Assembly: GCF_000003815.2 (NCBI RefSeq)
Contig: NC_049988.1
Coordinates: forward strand, 6,677,765-6,741,764
Length of the DNA stretch: 64,000 nucleotides
DNA from: Branchiostoma floridae
Taxonomy: Eukaryota; Chordata; Leptocardii; Amphioxiformes; Branchiostomatidae
Reading direction: 5' to 3'
The position numbers and the translations under genes are program-made. The notes below the pieces were generated by a model, which did not search any database, was not told where the DNA came from, and saw nothing but the letters and a program-made list of their open reading frames with translations. Of the stretch, positions 46,103-57,260 are shown piece by piece (position 1 is the stretch's first letter; each line of letters begins with the position of its first letter).

Positions 46103-48659
46103 AATCTTATTTCCTCCTGCTTCCTATCGAAGTAAAAAAAAAAAAACACCGCTTGTCCTGTCTGATGAAGGATAAACGTAGCTACTAGTATTATGCACAA
46201 AACTAAAGATCGATATTGAAATACAAGTGTCTCGAGCATTACAAGTTACTTCGTTTCACTGTATTATAATATCTATCACTAGAGTTTCGGCCTACGTAAA
46301 AAAGGATACAAATAAAAAGACAATCCCTACCTACCAACTATATTTTTTTTCCTGGACTGAAACAGGAAACACTGTTTTTCCTAGGCCTAAACATCTATTT
46401 CAATATCTGACCAAAACGTTACCCGTATAAAACTCCATCAGACTAAGAGACATAAATGGTTTTAGAAACCAGCCGTTTGTACCTCTATTCATATATACAT
46501 CCACGAACCTTCAGCGTAACACATCAGCTTTACAGGCGGTCGACGGCAGATGGCTTTATTCAATCGAGCAAGCTTTTCACACCTAAATAAGGTCTACAAA
46601 ACCGACTCCAAGCTACTTATACTACTGTATCATAAATAATGAAAGGTTTCTAGCTGCTTCCTTAGTGGTGGGTTCAATACGTGCAATAAATTAAATGACA
46701 TATGCACCTTTATAGCAGGGAGATTTGTAGGCTGCCTTTCAAAAACACACACAAACCTTTAAGTGCCTTTTACAGCAGCAATTCGTTTATAGTTCCTTTG
46801 CAGTTATATTACTGCAATTTTATTGACCAATAACTTAATCTTGACACTTTATTTTTTCTTTGCTGCATATAGCTTTCATTTAAAACTTTTACTACCCCTG
46901 TTGCTTTCACTAATTGTAATTTAAACGCTACGGTTGACAATTCACTAAAGGGAATACGTTCACTTTAGCAGGGCAATAAAACGATAATCCTAGCAATAAA
47001 GTACTTACTTAAGCAATCAAAGGGGGTATAAATACTTATTTCACACCTCTGGAGCAGTTTTATAACCTTGAAGTTCTGAAGATTTGGAGAAAATTGTTTC
47101 AACGATGTGTACCGACGACAAGCAACTTGAATATATCCTAGCTTATTTCGGATAAAAATGGCGGTGACGTCATTGATGCGTCATATATCTGAACTACAAC
47201 TCGACCAGGAAGTGAGACGGCGTAATAAAGAATAAATCAAGCAACTGGATTAATTACGAAATAGATTCTTATTATTATTCGACTTTGTGACTCGTAATGT
47301 TTCCACGGTATATTTGCCCTTCAACGACGTACTTGAATGTGATGATTTATAATTTTATCATTGCAAGAAAAGAGCATGTCTTATGGGATGTTCTGCTTTC
47401 TAATACATGTCTTTTTAAACATTGCAATATTTCACATTATATAATCACTCTACCATCTTGATGTTGGACTTATAACAACATCAATCAAAATTATAGCAGG
47501 CACTCGATACACCCCACCCACCCACTTGTATAACAAAAATGTTATTTTTATGATTATGATTCTCAAAATTACGTGTATTGTTTCAGAAAACAAACGTTGC
47601 GAATCAGTTTGCAAATCAAACATTTACTTATCTCTGCTAGGAATACCTGCTATTAAATGAAATTTTTCGTTGCGATTTCTGAACTGAAACAAGACCCCCC
47701 CCCCTACACATGTAAACAATACGAGTTACCCCTTGTAAAATCACTGAATCATAAGTAACGTCAAACAATAAACTATCACAACATCAATAGATAAATAAAT
47801 AAAAATAAATTCAACAAACCTGTGGGAAGTTTGAGATCCTTACTTGACGAGTAGGGGCGAGGAAAACTTGTCAGTGGAAACGCAGACGACAGGAGATTCG
47901 TTTTTCCCGCGCAAATACTGAATGAACACAAACACTACCACAGAGAAGCTGAAAACAATTCAAACCAAAGTTATGACTCAAAATCTCCCTCAGATACCCT
48001 CTGGAATCCTATAAAGGGTCCTATAATTCTTAATCTGTCGCGTAATTGAAATAAAATTAGATTTACCGAAGGGTCCTTTGTTAGTGTCGCCATTTTGTCC
48101 TCTTCGGGGGTCAATCGTTTTTAACTACTAGAGGAGGTTAGGACACAATTAGATCCTTTTATTGCAGACACTCTGTCTATCCCCAAAGATATATGACTCT
48201 CTGGGAAACTCCACAGTGTAGTTACTGTAGTAGTTAATGCGATCATACACTGATATATGACTACGTAAGCTTCCCTAATTATGTTAACGACCCTCCCCGG
48301 AATTCTCCATCAGACACCTGGCAACAAACACTAATGACAAACACTAATGACGCAAAGCATCGTGATAAAAGGCACATAATGAATTGACTGTTACTGTAGA
48401 TTTAAAGTCAAATCAACGGGTCCCATGGTGATCAGTAAAGTCATGTCTAATGCTGCAAACCCTGTATCCTGGGGTGCCTAAATGCATAATTTTGTTTGTC
48501 GGATTCTTACTATTATTAAAACTTCACCTTGTTTCTCAATGATCGTATAAATTTCCGTAAAATTTGCATGTATAGCATTGGATCGTATGCATGTTGTTAA
48601 GATTTGCATGTTCCTTTAGTTTTTTAGGGGTAGGTACCGGTACAGACAATTCAGGCGCA
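46103..48659. other. no gene recognised
   Basis: AT-rich, with C-runs at about 47693-47705. No frame above 70 codons. Confidence 0.5.
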
Positions 48660-48715
48660 TGTACGGTTCAGGTCCAGAGGATCAGGGCCAGGTCCAGACC
48701 TGAACCTGGACCTGA
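48660..48715. repeat. CAGGTCCAG palindromic cluster
   Basis: GGTTCAGGTCCAGAGGATCA, GGGCCAGGTCCAGACCTGAA and CCTGGACCTGATCA form overlapping direct and inverted repeats of CAGGTCCAG. Confidence 0.55.
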
Positions 48716-48829
48716 TCATCTTTGGAAACTTATGAATGAGTGATAATCAATACAATAGTCCATTTCACTAGAAAGAATTCTGTTTAGTAGATAGCCGACG
48801 TCCATTGACGTTTTAAAATCCATGTAAAC

Positions 48830-49055
48830 AACACTATAAGCAACCTGTTTTAGAACAAATTTGACTGTAGAAGCCTGGTGAAATAACTATGAATTCTACT
48901 CTACTTCGCTCTTGTTCTTTTCTTGGATCTGTAAGAAGCCCCCAAACACTTGTCAATATAGTCTGTTCATTTTCAAATCGGTCCAGCATCAGGTCTACTG
49001 ATTTTTTGGGGCCGGCCCAACAAGAAAACAACGGTGTTATACCGGACCCCTGGTT
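48830..49055 (-). repeat. GGACCGGTCC dispersed repeat, copy 3
   Basis: The reverse complement contains GGGCCGGCCCCAAAAAATC and TGGACCGATTTGAAAATGA, like copy 2. The overlapping 65- and 75-codon frames are repeat translations. Confidence 0.6.
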
Positions 49056-49493
49056 CTCAACTTACAACATTAAATCGCTGACGGCCAACACAATCTGTAT
49101 CTTCAAACTGTCTTAATTAGAAAGCGAATTGTGAAAAACTAGCAATAAAATCTGGATAGCGCTTTGTAATAAAAAAAGTAGACGAGTAGCGTTAGAAATA
49201 CAGTGTCCGCCCATCATGATAACGAAAAACGCTTTGTCAGCCATCTTTACGTTGGGTAGCTTGTAGAACATATGACTTTAGTGAGAAACCTATGAATGGC
49301 TATATGTGAAAAAACACATGTGCCAAATATCTATTGCACGTTATATTCCCACTGCGCCCATTACTATACGGTAATTACAGGTACGTGAATAGTTACGCTG
49401 TAATAAATGTCGTCTGGTATTTGTCAGGCGTGTAGTTTAAAAGCGTTTACTGTGGATTAAGGTCATGCAACAGCTACCATGTGGCCACTGTTC

Positions 49494-49735
49494 AGGCGGT
49501 ATCTCACTGCACTTGGGGCACCGGTGTGGCACTGCGGGGTTCCTACACTGCGACACTGTTGTGTTATTTTCGTCGATTTCTTTTATGATTTAGATATTGC
49601 GTAAAAGTATGCTTAGAAAGACAACAAAATGCACAAAACGTAAGGAAATTCGTTCTTTTTCTCTGAAATTCGTTGGGTTATCTCTTGACCCCCGCAGTGC
49701 AGCAGCAGTGCCCCAAGTGCAGTGAGATACCACCT
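49494..49735 (-). mobile_element. 242-bp MITE, copy B
   Basis: Same inverted ends as copy A, with the core inverted: ACAAAACGTAAGG follows GCGTAAAAGTATG. It lies about 1.6 kb beyond the 3' end of the TRIM gene. Confidence 0.85.
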
Positions 49736-49829
49736 TTAAAGGACAGGTTCACAGTTGCCACAATTCGTTCACAATCGCATTTTTACCCGGTTAACCGCCT
49801 CATGGCGTAAGACACCATGTTTGTATTGA

Positions 49830-50095
49830 ACAGTGCAAGCTGCATATCTGGTGAGATGTATTTAATCAACTCCCACCAGAAAGGACCGCTGCTCTTGTCC
49901 ACAAGTATGGTGGTACATCAACGTGCTCGATGCGTGGCCCTACTCAAAAACGGGACTTCCAGAAAAACGCCCTTAAACGAAGATAGGTACGTATTTTCAA
50001 CTGTGTGAAGCATTTCCCAAGGACACAATGTCAGGCATGTAGGTTTTGAACCCAGTACCTCTGGGTCCCGGGCTAAGCACTGGCAAATTTTACCT
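49830..50095 (-). mobile_element. tRNA-derived SINE, degenerate copy
   Basis: On the minus strand a B box (TGGGTTCAAAAC) is followed by CCTTGGGAAATGCTTCACAC and a diverged body. It belongs to the family at 18.6 and 22 kb. Confidence 0.65.
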
Positions 50096-50499
50096 ATTTG
50101 AACATTATGATGATTTATATACTTATGATACTGATATTTTCAAATCGCAAACTGAAATCTGAATCTAAAGAAAACTGTAGCATTAAAACTCTAGTATAAA
50201 AGGAAGGCTTGTATTTGCGACATTAAGAGTAACGCTGTCATAGACGTTTTGAAAGCGAATGTGAGTTTGACCGTCTTCTAGTCACAAGATGTGTATCATT
50301 TTATTACAAAGAGTGTAGTTTCCCAATGCGGGCGATAGGATTATTGAAAGGGTAGGAATTGAAAGGCCAATGATTTTCCCCTTTGGGGTCAGACCAGTAT
50401 TTAAGTGATGCACAACAGAAACATGCCTGGCAGACTTTCAAACGACCGTCAAATAAAACCCTAGCGTTCACTATACCATACGTATGATGCCCGCATGCA

Positions 50500-50633
50500 T
50501 TTGTGTGAATTTGTCTTTCTATACGTGTTTGTACATGTGCGTGTGCGTTTGTGTAATATTATGTGTGTCAACGTCTGTACATGTATTTGTGTCGTGTGTG
50601 TGTATGTCTATGTGTGAGTGTTTAAGTGCGTGT

Positions 50634-50678
<45 letters not shown>

Positions 50679-50810
50679 AGCGTGTGCATGTGTGTCTGTC
50701 TGTGTGTGTGTGTAATGTTATGTGCTTCAATGTCTACACGGATTTGTGTCGTGTGTCTATGTGTGCGTGTTTTAGTGTGGTTGTATGCGTCTGAGCGTGT
50801 GTTTTGCTTT
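50500..50810. repeat. GT-rich microsatellite region
   Basis: Long (TG)n runs mixed with GTGTATG, GTGTGCG and GTCTGTG variants, densest at 50630-50715. The 125-codon frame rich in Cys and Val here is a microsatellite translation. Confidence 0.95.
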
Positions 50811-51324
50811 AGAAAAATACTCTATACAAAAGTAATTGTCTCACAGCATACGCGTTTTTAATTCCCACTACTTCAATTTATCAAGTAGAATGACAATAAG
50901 TGACAAAAAAGCAGAATTATCACAACAACGCACTTGTAACGAAATCACATTATACCTATTGCACAAATATTTCGTTCCAGCGTAAGAAGGAAACGACCGT
51001 CTTTGACATGCATTCTAAAATAGCAAAACGTGGAACTGATAAAAAGGTATAGCGTGCATCATAATGTTTTATCTAGTCTAATATATCGCATAACTGAAAC
51101 CCCTAAGTGAGTAACATGTTCGGTTGCAAATTTGTCGATAGCAAAGGCAGAAGCGCCATCTTGCGGAATGATTTTGATTTGCAGGGCCAAGAATAACCAT
51201 AAACGTTGCCCCAATGCAACTTTGTAGTTGGTAAGTTGCAGAAACTTTCTACACATGCTTCTTCATGTATGATGTAGGTTCCGTCTACAGATATCGTTAG
51301 TTGATGATGGCTATTTTCTAAATC
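50811..51324. other. probable 3' UTR and downstream flank of the TRIM gene
   Basis: On the minus strand this follows the TRIM stop codon. A 65-codon frame (51059-51256) has no motif. A possible ATTAAA signal lies near 50856-50861. Confidence 0.4.
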
Positions 51325-53523
51325 CTACAGATATTTGTACTTCTTGATACAATGATTACCAGAGTCAGCTACAAACACAAAGCCGTCTTCCGTCACAGCC
51401 ACCCCGTGTGGTTTGTTCAGTTTGTCCCCATCACTACTGATGGTACACACGTCTATTCCGTCCGACCGCATCACCTTCAACCTGTTGCCTGATAACTCCG
51501 CCATCACAACGTTTCCCTCCGCGTCCACCGCAATGCCAGTCGGGAAGTTCAACTCTCCCTGTTCGATGTCTAGTCCCTTGTGGCCGATTTGGAACTTCAA
51601 ATTCCCCTCTTGGTCAAACCCCTGCGCTCTGTGATTTCTCAAATCGGATACGATGATGTTGTTTTCTGTATCAACAGTGACAAAGTTTGGATAGTTGAAA
51701 CAGCCTAGACCGTTGCCTTCTACGCCCATCTTTCTGATAAGTCTGCAGTTGAAGTCGAACAGAAACACGCAGTGTGCGTCTCTATCCACCATGACAATAT
51801 GACCGTCCCCGTCCACTGCTACGCCGTACGGAATATCAAAATCACCGTGAGTGAACGTCCTCTGGAGTTGACCTGATGACGTAAAAATCATGACCTCTTG
51901 ACCCGCGGTGACGATGATGTTGCCATCCTTGTCCACGGCCACGCCCTTGGTGAAAGCGGACGTTGGGAACGAGCTCAGATGCGTACCGTTGACGTCAAAC
52001 ACTTGGACTCGTTCATTATGCCCGTCAGCAACGATAAGTTTATCTTCGTAAACCGCTAACCCGATCGGGTTATCAAAATCCCCGTCCTCACTACCTTTCT
52101 TACCGATCGTTAACACGGGATCGTTACTCTTAACACAAACAAACGGGCTCCCCTTGGCTTCGTGGCCGCCTATCATGACATTGACCGAGTGCAGTCCTTT
52201 CAAAGATGGCGTCCATACAACGTCCCAGGTGTGATCCTCGTTCGCTTCCGGTTCCGGGTCAAGGTGCACTCTATCTCCCTTCGGTCCCGTGATCTCTACT
52301 CTCGGCTTTATGCCGTCAGTACTGCATAGCTCGCCACTTGAATCACGTGGACCTACCTTGATAACGGTTTGCAAGCATTCTACATAGTCTTGTATCATCA
52401 CTGTTGTAATGGCTGGGTCTACTGCACTGGTTTCTACTGTTCCTATGACGGGGATATTCGCTACATTCGAAGCCTCCTTTGACGGCTTGAACATCATTCT
52501 ACGATCATACGGTTCGTACTCGACTTCTAAGGTCTGAATCTGTCTCAGTCTTTCTTCCACCTGATGCCATACAGACAACACCTCAGCGTCACTACCCTGG
52601 CTCAAGACATCTTCAGAAAAACGTCTTCCTTCTTTGACGTTTTGTTGCATCTTCTCCAAGGCTCCCTTCTGTCTTGTTATCACCGATTCCTCCCTCTCCC
52701 ATCTTTCGTCAAGCTCGGAGACCAACTCCATGGCCTTTGCGTCTATCCGAATCTTCAACTCTTCAGCGTAGTTGAAGATGGCTCTTTCCACCACCTGGCG
52801 ACTTTCGTGAAACTGCATCATGTCGTGGTCGATAGCTTTCTTGGCTTCGTCAAGCTTTTCTAAGAGGCCATCAGTGTCCTTCAGCAAGGTGTTTAGAGCT
52901 TCTCGGCGACCTAGCGCTACTTTGCCGACTTCTCTTGGATCGTGGTCCGGGCCAGGACGGTGGAGTACAATAGTGCAGTCCCGACAGACGAGGCGTTCGC
53001 ACGGGTCGCAGTAGAATGCCAGGACTTGGTCTGGATGATCGCGGCAGTACAGTTTACGATGATACCTCGACCGCCTTTCCTTACTCCTCAGCTCCTCGAA
53101 ACTCAGGATGTCGTGGTCTTTAGCTAGTGGAAGCTTGTTGTGGAGCTTCAAACAGGTATCGCACAGCAGTTTCCCGCAGTCCACACACATGGAGGAAGCC
53201 TTGACGTGGGTCTCGCACAGCTGACACGGCAGATTCTTACTCTTCTGCAGTTTCCTAAAATCCAGCAGCTTGTTGATGTTGAAGTTGGTAGGGAGTCCGG
53301 ACACCCCCTCGCTCGGTAGTGTTACTTTGGTGCGACAGAATGGACAAGATACCTTCTGTTTCATCCACTTTTCTAGACACGTCTTGCAGAAGGTGTGAAG
53401 ACATGGTAGGATCTTGGGCTCGCAGAAGAGTTTGTTACAAACCGGGCAGGTGAGGAACTCTTGGTCGAATTCTTGCTCCGACCCGTCCTCAGACATGGAA
53501 CCGTCTTCAGTTAGTGTATCCAT
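51325..53523 (-). CDS. TRIM-NHL E3 ubiquitin ligase-like protein (TRIM71/LIN-41-type architecture)
   Basis: A 732-residue frame with no stops or introns. The RING finger is complete: C26, C29, C41, H43, C46, C49, C60, C63 (C3HC4). B-box 1 has C100, C103, C113, C116, C121, C124, H128 and H137. B-box 2 has C160, H163, C172, C175, C180, C183, H188 and H194. A charged helical stretch at about 205-340 fits the TRIM coiled coil. Residues about 360-470 resemble a filamin/ABP280 domain and end in the family signature GSPFVCV. From about 472 to the end there are six NHL repeats (for example GVAVDKDGNIIV), enough for a six-bladed propeller. In known families the RING binds a ubiquitin-loaded E2 and the NHL propeller binds RNA or protein. 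Two B-boxes plus filamin plus NHL is the TRIM71/LIN-41 order; TRIM2 and TRIM3 have one B-box. Amphioxus has many such lineage-specific genes, so orthology is not claimed. The ATG has A at -3 and G at +4; the stop is TAG. A variant poly(A) signal (ATTAAA) lies near 50856 on this strand. The target is unknown. Confidence 0.97.
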   Translation of the reverse strand: MDTLTEDGSMSEDGSEQEFDQEFLTCPVCNKLFCEPKILPCLHTFCKTCLEKWMKQKVSCPFCRTKVTLPSEGVSGLPTNFNINKLLDFRKLQKSKNLPCQLCETHVKASSMCVDCGKLLCDTCLKLHNKLPLAKDHDILSFEELRSKERRSRYHRKLYCRDHPDQVLAFYCDPCERLVCRDCTIVLHRPGPDHDPREVGKVALGRREALNTLLKDTDGLLEKLDEAKKAIDHDMMQFHESRQVVERAIFNYAEELKIRIDAKAMELVSELDERWEREESVITRQKGALEKMQQNVKEGRRFSEDVLSQGSDAEVLSVWHQVEERLRQIQTLEVEYEPYDRRMMFKPSKEASNVANIPVIGTVETSAVDPAITTVMIQDYVECLQTVIKVGPRDSSGELCSTDGIKPRVEITGPKGDRVHLDPEPEANEDHTWDVVWTPSLKGLHSVNVMIGGHEAKGSPFVCVKSNDPVLTIGKKGSEDGDFDNPIGLAVYEDKLIVADGHNERVQVFDVNGTHLSSFPTSAFTKGVAVDKDGNIIVTAGQEVMIFTSSGQLQRTFTHGDFDIPYGVAVDGDGHIVMVDRDAHCVFLFDFNCRLIRKMGVEGNGLGCFNYPNFVTVDTENNIIVSDLRNHRAQGFDQEGNLKFQIGHKGLDIEQGELNFPTGIAVDAEGNVVMAELSGNRLKVMRSDGIDVCTISSDGDKLNKPHGVAVTEDGFVFVADSGNHCIKKYKYL

Positions 53524-53566
53524 ATTGTAGTAGATTTTGTCCGATTCTATATTACTGAAGATGTAC

Positions 53567-53593
53567 TTATGTCAACAACTGCATCTTCGACAT
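53567..53593 (-). promoter_or_regulatory. possible upstream ORF and 5'-UTR splice acceptor of the TRIM gene
   Basis: Forty-three bases upstream of the TRIM start there is an ATG followed by seven codons and TAA. It sits directly after a pyrimidine-rich run ending in CTGCAG (53594-53599), which resembles a 3' splice site. If it is used, the TRIM coding exon would be preceded by an intron in the 5' UTR and the leader would carry a short upstream ORF that could lower translation. Both readings are inferences from local sequence. No upstream donor or promoter was identified. Confidence 0.25.
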
Positions 53594-53694
53594 CTGCAGA
53601 TAAATGAATAATAGAGAATGAATGAATTAATGAATTAATGAATGTCTTTAGTGGGATCTAAATCCTAAAGGTAATTGTATCTTGAATTAGCTTA

Positions 53695-53835
53695 ATAACA
53701 TGAGCCCACGACATGTCCATTTAAAGGATAATATCCTCTGCAGGCCGCAAAAATAGTTGGATATGGGTAAAGGCGGCTAAATTTGGAACATAGACACTAT
53801 AAATGTAACAACAATTTAAGCAACAGAACAAGGTA
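53695..53835 (+). repeat. ATGGATGACATCCTCTG dispersed repeat, copy 2, upstream of the TRIM gene
   Basis: AAAGGATAATATCCTCTGCA, GATATGGGTAAAGGCGGC and GGCTAAATTTGGAACAT align with the 61.1-kb copy. It starts about 170 bases upstream of the TRIM ATG, so it may contribute to the 5' UTR or promoter. A TGAA-rich stretch (53604-53642) lies between. Confidence 0.5.
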
Positions 53836-55189
53836 TTACGGCTATGCATTCCTGTAGTCAAGACTATTATAGAAGTGTACTAGTATAGTGACACAAGTGT
53901 GGTAGACCGTAGTATTATAAGTTTACGAAGTTGGCAACTGCATCTCCGATGGCTTCTATATAAATTGGTGCTTCTAATAAAACTCTCAAACTAGATCACT
54001 GCTACAACTACATTCATGGCTACCTCGACAGTTTCAATTATATATCCGATACAATGATTAGGCTACAAGACAATATATTTTCCCATTTTGGCACGTTCTC
54101 GTTATTTTGATAATATCCAAAGGGGAAAAATCTTCTCTTTTCTTCCGAAGAATGAGGCAAAAATTAACGAGAGCGCTGAGGTCATCTTTAAAATTTACTT
54201 GTTGTCGCCATAAATTAGTGACATGTTTGTAATGCATACAGGTATGACGGCAAATGTTACTGTGTATTTCGTTTGTTCGAATGAGTCTTGCAGATAGCAC
54301 TTAATATGTATTGTCCCGGCCCCCTTTGCATATGCCACGCAATTCAGCAAAAGCACTGTTGGGAATACATACACACAATGATACGCACGCTATAATCTAA
54401 ATATGTCCAACATATCTTCAAACCCAGCAATATAGAAGAAACGAAAAAAAGGGCATTAGAATTAAGCACAATCTTGTTTTACATTGTAAAGTAAATATAT
54501 GGGAGAGGTCATCGTTTTTACAACGTGGTGAGATTCAAGGTTATAATTCTTCTGTCCCAACAACGATGTCACCCCCCTCCCCACACCCCTAACCCAAGAA
54601 CAATACCCTCTAACACTAACCTAACCTCTCCATTGTCTATAATGCAATTTTGCAGGCGATATTTTTTAATTTAACGGTTGCCTACTTACCCGGAACGTTG
54701 CTCTTAGCACCGAATATAGTGTGCAACGCCGTAATAGTGGTTGCTTTTACGGTTTCGATCGATTTCGTGTCACCAACGGCCCACAAAATGGACACTGATG
54801 GTGACGTGTATTGAACAAAAAGGACGATTTATCGGGGTTAATGTTGTGGGCTAAACCATGCGTCACAAAAATGGGTGACGCCTGGTCTATTCGATCTGTG
54901 CTACGATGATTCGTATAACCACAAGTTGTTTGTATATTTCTATTTTTGTCGTTTTAGTTGTAAGTTATATCTGAAATGTTCATACAGGGTTTAAGAAAGG
55001 TCTTGTTGGCGAGTGGCTATAGATTTGTAAGCTACGCTTGAATAAGTATCGCCCCTACAAAAGATAATAGTGGACTCGTCCTATGCCCGGCTGGAAGAAT
55101 AGTTGTTGGACGGGTTTTCGGATCTGGTAGGTGGATCAAAATGGGAGGTGCGCATTTAGTCATAGGGTCATGAATACGTACACTATTAT
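53836..55189. other. upstream flank of the TRIM gene, no gene recognised
   Basis: AT-rich sequence, then a moderately CpG-rich stretch at 54690-54860 that could hold a promoter. No TATA box or exon is supported. Confidence 0.35.
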
Positions 55190-55325
55190 ATATAAACACA
55201 GACACACAACACACATGTACATGCTTACAGACACACAGACAACACACAAACAACACACACACACACACACGCACACACATACATTGGCACACAACACGCA
55301 CACACAGTTGCATTCACACACAGAA
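55190..55325. repeat. CA-rich microsatellite
   Basis: (CA)n with ACACAACACACA and GCACACAC interruptions, the complement of the GT region at 50.6 kb. Frames on both strands here are low complexity. Confidence 0.95.
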
Positions 55326-55840
55326 ATTATGTTACATACAGTACATCAATAGTGTTATATACAGTAGAATGAAACTGCTAGTGCTTGCATAAATTTGTAT
55401 ATATTCATGCAAAAAGTCAATGCTTTATACAGTAAACCGATCTTAAGGACGAAAAGTCCCACTTAACGTCGTGAGAGTAACTTAGGCAAATGAACCCTAT
55501 TGACACATTTCTAATAAAAATTGCACTTCTGACACATTTTAATTTGCCTTTGATGATTTACGATGATTCATAAGAATTAATCTAATTGGAGTCCGAACTG
55601 CATTTTGTAATGCACCTGAGAGTAGATATAGGGCATAATCGGCATTTTTAAAATTTTTTTTAGTCACAAATAACATTACAACACGTAAACAAAAGGTGAA
55701 CCATCCAAACCATATAAATCATATATACAAAGAGAAAGTAACTGCTATGTAAAACATAAATCAAACAGAAACTGATGTAGCATTTGTAACTTAAGTTCCC
55801 CCACTTCCCATGGTGCTGTTGGCAATTTGGCCTTCAACCT

Positions 55841-56308
55841 TTAAGAAATTACTAATTTCTTGACATAATTAATGAATGATTTGAAGTTAACTCTTTTAGT
55901 TTCTCTGCATTTGCAAATGTACATTTTAGCCAATAAAATAACCAGATTGCCAATTACAGAGGCCCCTTGATTAAGATTAACAAAGATGATATTAAAGGAA
56001 TTCATAATTAATGTTTGGCCTATTTTTTCAGAAAACCAGGTTTTTACTTTTTCCCAAAATTCAATTACTTGGGGGCAGTCCCAGAAGAGATGTAAATATG
56101 TCTCCTCCTCCGTATGACAAAGTGAGCACAAAGGGCTATGGACACATTTCCAAATATATAATAATCTATTGGTAGGTAAGAATTTATGAAGGATTTTGTA
56201 TTGGAAGAATCTATTTACAGGGTCAATAGTACAAAAAATTACAGAAGTATATACTGTGTTCCATGGAATAGGGGTATCAAAGAGCATAATAGGCATTTGC
56301 ATTGTCAA
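55841..56308 (-). mobile_element. LINE ORF2 C-terminal fragment (L1/Tx1-like, zf-RVT region)
   Basis: A 155-residue frame resembles the end of an L1-type reverse transcriptase. It has an FFQYKILHKFLPTN-like segment, then a zinc-knuckle pattern C-x2-C-x8-H-x4-C followed by an aromatic/acidic stretch (FWDCPQVIEFW), as in the zf-RVT domain. The polymerase core and endonuclease are absent, so this is a 5'-truncated, dead insertion. About 190 bases of apparent 3' UTR follow, down to about 55650 and a T-rich tract (A-rich on the element strand). The clade assignment rests on motif shape only. Confidence 0.85.
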
Positions 56309-56789
56309 CCACGCCCCCTAGCGGAATATATCTAACTCACACCATCATCGTTGGTAGTACATGTATTCCAAACACCAGTTGCTTAAAGCAAGGACATTAC
56401 ATAAAGACAATGTCCCAATGTCCTTGCTTAAAGGTCAAACCTTGAAAACGCTTTATACTCTTGTATATACATTTTGACATTGATATTTTGCTTCTCTTTG
56501 TGATTATCAATCATATATACCGACACATTTGCGACCTTAATTATTTTAAAAGGGGGAATGAAAACCGGCTTAATCCAGTGCCCTTCGCAACCAGAGAATT
56601 AATCTGACATCAGTCGAGTAATAATCACTTAGAGATTTATTGTTGTCCCCCAATTGATGCTAGCAATGACGTAGGAATATGCAAATAGTCACAAATCAAT
56701 TGCAAAAACACAAGCTACACTGTAGAACAAGCTGGCCGGTGGATATCTGGTAAGCACTCCTTTTATTTTCCTCGCAACGATCTTTTAGC

Positions 56790-57139
56790 ATTTCCATGGC
56801 GTCGTACGATTTTGATGTCGTTATGTCATTTTGATGTCGTCGTACGACTTGATGTCGTCGTGTGATTTAGATGTCGTCGTACGATTTTCATGTCGTAGTG
56901 TGATTTTGATGTTGTCGTGCGAACGTCGTAAAATCTTTATGTCGTCGTACGATTTACATGTGAAATTGCAATGTCGTAGTACTAATTTGTTGTTGACGTA
57001 AGATTGTGTTGCCGTTGTACTATTTCAAAGTCGTCGTACGATTTTGATGTCATAGTACAATTCTAATGTCGTGGTACGATTTCGATGTTATCGTGCGAAT
57101 TTGATGTCGTAGTATGATTTTGATGTCGTACGATTTTGA
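56790..57139. repeat. minisatellite, about 20-bp unit GATGTCGTCGTACGATTTT
   Basis: About sixteen degenerate units of GATGTCGTCGTACGATTTT. Many contain the self-complementary GTCGTACGAC or a variant. Substitutions are concentrated in the CGTACG part (for example GTAGTGTGA and GTGGTACGA). Non-coding. Confidence 0.85.
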
Positions 57140-57260
57140 TAATCTCGAACCAGATCCACGGTGCATAATGTATAGTATCAAACTTCCCGTAGGCCCGTTT
57201 GACACTCCTTGGCCAGCTTTGATACTATCTTATGGCACCGTAGGATCTGCTTGGAGATTA
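57140..57260. mobile_element. 121-bp MITE of the TAATCTCC family with 9-bp target duplication
   Basis: The left end TAATCTCGAACCAGATCC and the right end GGATCTGCTTGGAGATTA are imperfect inverted repeats related to the ends at 27891-28199. The flanks are CGATTTTGA at 57131-57139 and 57261-57269. The core has a second palindrome (TAGTATCAAACT / AGCTTTGATACTA). It sits at the edge of the minisatellite at 56790-57139. Confidence 0.85.

Noticed and set aside
47030-47045. TATA-like GGTATAAATACTT
   Set aside because: AT-rich background makes such matches common; no exon or initiator context follows.
50484-50861. 125-codon cysteine/valine-rich ORF
   Set aside because: Translation of a GT microsatellite.
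52564-53127. Plus-strand ORFs of 61-99 codons
   Set aside because: Shadows of the TRIM gene on the opposite strand.
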